A stretch of 64,000 bases of DNA. It comes from Methylomicrobium sp051061015. Lineage in GTDB: Bacteria > Pseudomonadota > Gammaproteobacteria > Methylococcales > Methylomonadaceae. Shown one piece after another: positions 62,506 through 64,000 of this stretch; within the stretch, counting starts at the first letter, position 1; each line of letters opens with the position of its first letter. Made by a program: the position numbers and the translations under genes. The DNA lies in NCBI GenBank assembly GCA_051061015.1, contig JBPFEG010000013.1, positions 186,001 through 250,000 on the forward strand. The letters run 5' to 3'. A model generated the notes under the pieces. The model was given only the letters and a program-made list of their open reading frames with translations. It ran no database searches and had not been told where the DNA came from.

Positions 62506-64000
62506 ATGCAAATCGCTGAGCATTTTGCGATGCCTGTATTTGGAGAGCTGGGCGGCTTCTTTGCACGTGCCAATGACTTCGGCGACAAGTTTTATATCCG
62601 CTGGGGCAAAATCGATTTCGATGTGCATTACGGCGTACAGGCCAATATCAAGGTGATCCTGAAAGTGTACCGCGAACATAACGTCCGCGAGACTTATATC
62701 GTCGATACAGACCCCTACGACATCCACTGGGACCGCCACAAACGACGCACACGGGATTTTTATATCCATCCCGAGTCCAGCAATTTCGGCCGTATCAGCT
62801 GCATCAAATTTTCGTTTATCGCGCATCTGAACGACCATTCGATTGCCTCGCAAAACGATTATATCTATATGGACGGCCATCAATTACAGGACGACCAGCC
62901 GAAACACCGACACATTACCTCGGAATGGGCGACACAGAACGCTTACCGCACGCATGAACTGAATCCGGGGGAATTGCAAAGCGATGTCGACTGGTACAAT
63001 CATCATTTCGAATCGCTGCACCTGACGCCGAAGTTCACCAAGGGCCTGCTTTATCATCCGTACCATCCGAAGCGATTCATTCATGATCACATCGACAAAG
63101 TGATCCGCAGCAAATATGAAAACCCCGAGCGTTTCTGCACGATCAAGGTCAGCGTCGACTGCATCGACGACGGCGACTTCGTCACCCACCTGATCCACGC
63201 GCACCATCAGGGCGTCTGCGTGCAGTGCATCGTGGACTGGCGCAAGATGACGCTGACCAACAGCCAGAACTATGCCCGGCTGAAACGATCGGGCATCGAA
63301 CTGGTTGGAGTATTTTGCACAACCAAGCATCACCTGATCGAAGTCGAACCGGACATGCATACCAAGTTCGTGATCTTCAATGACGAAGACTGCATTATCG
63401 GCTCGTTCAACATCACTTTCGACCGCTGGTGGGCAAACTGGGAATCGGGCATGACCTTCCATTCGCGCGGCGTATGTCGGCTGCTCGACAATGTCTTTCA
63501 AAGCCAGCGCGGCGGCGTGATTCAAAAATACGGCATCGATCCGCTCAGCCATTTCAACCTGCTTTACACGTTCGGCCGCCACACGATGCTGAACGGACGC
63601 TATTACAAGCCACATCATGCGATATTGGCGGAAATCAACCGCGCCCGCCACTCGATCAAAGGCTGTTTGTTTCTGATCGGCGACCTGCAGGGCGACCACC
63701 ACGACAGCGTGGTCGATGCCCTGATCCATGCGCATCATCGGGGCGTGTATGTGCATATCCTGTTCAACGGCCACCTGGCGCGCGAAGGTCGTATCGGCGT
63801 CGAACGCAGCATGTCCGAGGAACTCAGCCGGCCGCTGCTGCCGTCGGTACAACGTCTGAAGAATGCCGGCATCGCTATCGGTCTGGTTTACGGCCAGGAT
63901 GATCATAAGGTGCCTTACTCGCCGATTCATTCCAAATATTGCGTGATCGACGATTCGATCGTGATCGAAGGCAGCTTCAACTGGTACAACACCTCGGTGT
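62506..64000 (+). CDS. Phospholipase-D-like protein with two HKD-type domains (cut by window edge)
   Basis: An open frame of 498 codons from ATG 62506 (GGAGAA 5 bp upstream) that runs off the right edge. The first 130 residues are an unrecognised, aromatic-rich beta region. Two phospholipase-D-like domains follow. The first has HTK at 285-287 followed by FVIFND and GSFNIT; the position of the usual Asp is Asn292. The second has HSK at 475-477, Asp482 and GSFNW, a normal HxKxxxxD motif. The superfamily cleaves or transfers phosphodiesters of lipids, DNA or other substrates. No signal peptide is seen. It lies 78 bp after the CBM21-EEP gene, so the two are probably one operon. Confidence 0.82.
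   Translation, partial: MQIAEHFAMPVFGELGGFFARANDFGDKFYIRWGKIDFDVHYGVQANIKVILKVYREHNVRETYIVDTDPYDIHWDRHKRRTRDFYIHPESSNFGRISCIKFSFIAHLNDHSIASQNDYIYMDGHQLQDDQPKHRHITSEWATQNAYRTHELNPGELQSDVDWYNHHFESLHLTPKFTKGLLYHPYHPKRFIHDHIDKVIRSKYENPERFCTIKVSVDCIDDGDFVTHLIHAHHQGVCVQCIVDWRKMTLTNSQNYARLKRSGIELVGVFCTTKHHLIEVEPDMHTKFVIFNDEDCIIGSFNITFDRWWANWESGMTFHSRGVCRLLDNVFQSQRGGVIQKYGIDPLSHFNLLYTFGRHTMLNGRYYKPHHAILAEINRARHSIKGCLFLIGDLQGDHHDSVVDALIHAHHRGVYVHILFNGHLAREGRIGVERSMSEELSRPLLPSVQRLKNAGIAIGLVYGQDDHKVPYSPIHSKYCVIDDSIVIEGSFNWYNTSV

Noticed and set aside
62884..63930. 348-codon minus-strand frame at the right edge
   Set aside because: The plus strand encodes a coherent PLD-like protein with two motif sets; the minus frame has no recognisable content.

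Overview
The window looks like chromosome from a gammaproteobacterial (type I, Methylococcales-like) methanotroph. The evidence is a lanthanide-type methanol dehydrogenase (xoxF) followed by xoxJ, a stand-alone methenyl-H4F cyclohydrolase (fchA), a small His-rich metal-binding protein (SmbP type), a membrane-anchored multicopper oxidase and a full glycogen gene set, all inside typical gammaproteobacterial housekeeping clusters. The genus cannot be fixed from the sequence alone. No phage, integrase, insertion sequence, CRISPR array, rRNA or tRNA was recognised.

Layout. 1-8651 (minus strand): rlmH-maf-rng-yhdP-nitrilase-bamC-like-tldD, a conserved cell-envelope and RNA-processing cluster; tldD runs off the left edge. 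8831-9280: a small exported protein of unknown function. 9344-17222 (minus): accA-tilS-pyrG-kdsA-eno-ftsB-ispD-ispF. 17387-18385: an OmpA-like lipoprotein with a repetitive Tyr-Pro-Gln tail. 18517-20520: a decayed acetate kinase/phosphoketolase locus with nonsense codons, frameshifts and a deletion junction. 20649-21866: a UbiF-type hydroxylase. 22302-29630: an unusually long glutamate synthase followed by a CysJ-like diflavin reductase, with no gltD between them. 29818-30887: a two-gene unit of unknown function (membrane protein plus coiled-coil protein).

31288-36399: smbP, proS, a BepA-like protease, a possible structured RNA, and a PuuD-like membrane protein. 36561-40230 (minus): miaB-phoH-ybeY-corC with overlapping or nearly touching genes. 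40653-46267: a tandem PilZ-like protein, the multicopper oxidase and a Ca2+-type P-ATPase. 46432-50130: fchA, cysS, a periplasmic cyclophilin and lpxH. 50401-53355: xoxF-xoxJ.

53464-64000 is a glycogen island. malQ and glgC lie on the minus strand and glgB-glgA on the plus strand. Downstream of glgA are two unusual genes on the same strand. The first has two starch/glycogen-binding (CBM21-like) modules fused to an endonuclease/exonuclease/phosphatase domain. The second is a two-domain phospholipase-D-like protein cut by the right edge. The pair suggests a phosphoesterase activity targeted to glycogen, and this is the most novel-looking part of the window.

How the parts connect: XoxF oxidises methanol in the periplasm, FchA belongs to the H4F branch of C1 metabolism, eno/pyrG/accA/kdsA/isp genes serve central biosynthesis, the glutamate synthase assimilates nitrogen, and the glycogen genes store excess carbon. 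The ruined ackA-xfp locus suggests that a phosphoketolase route to acetyl phosphate and acetate was lost at this position.
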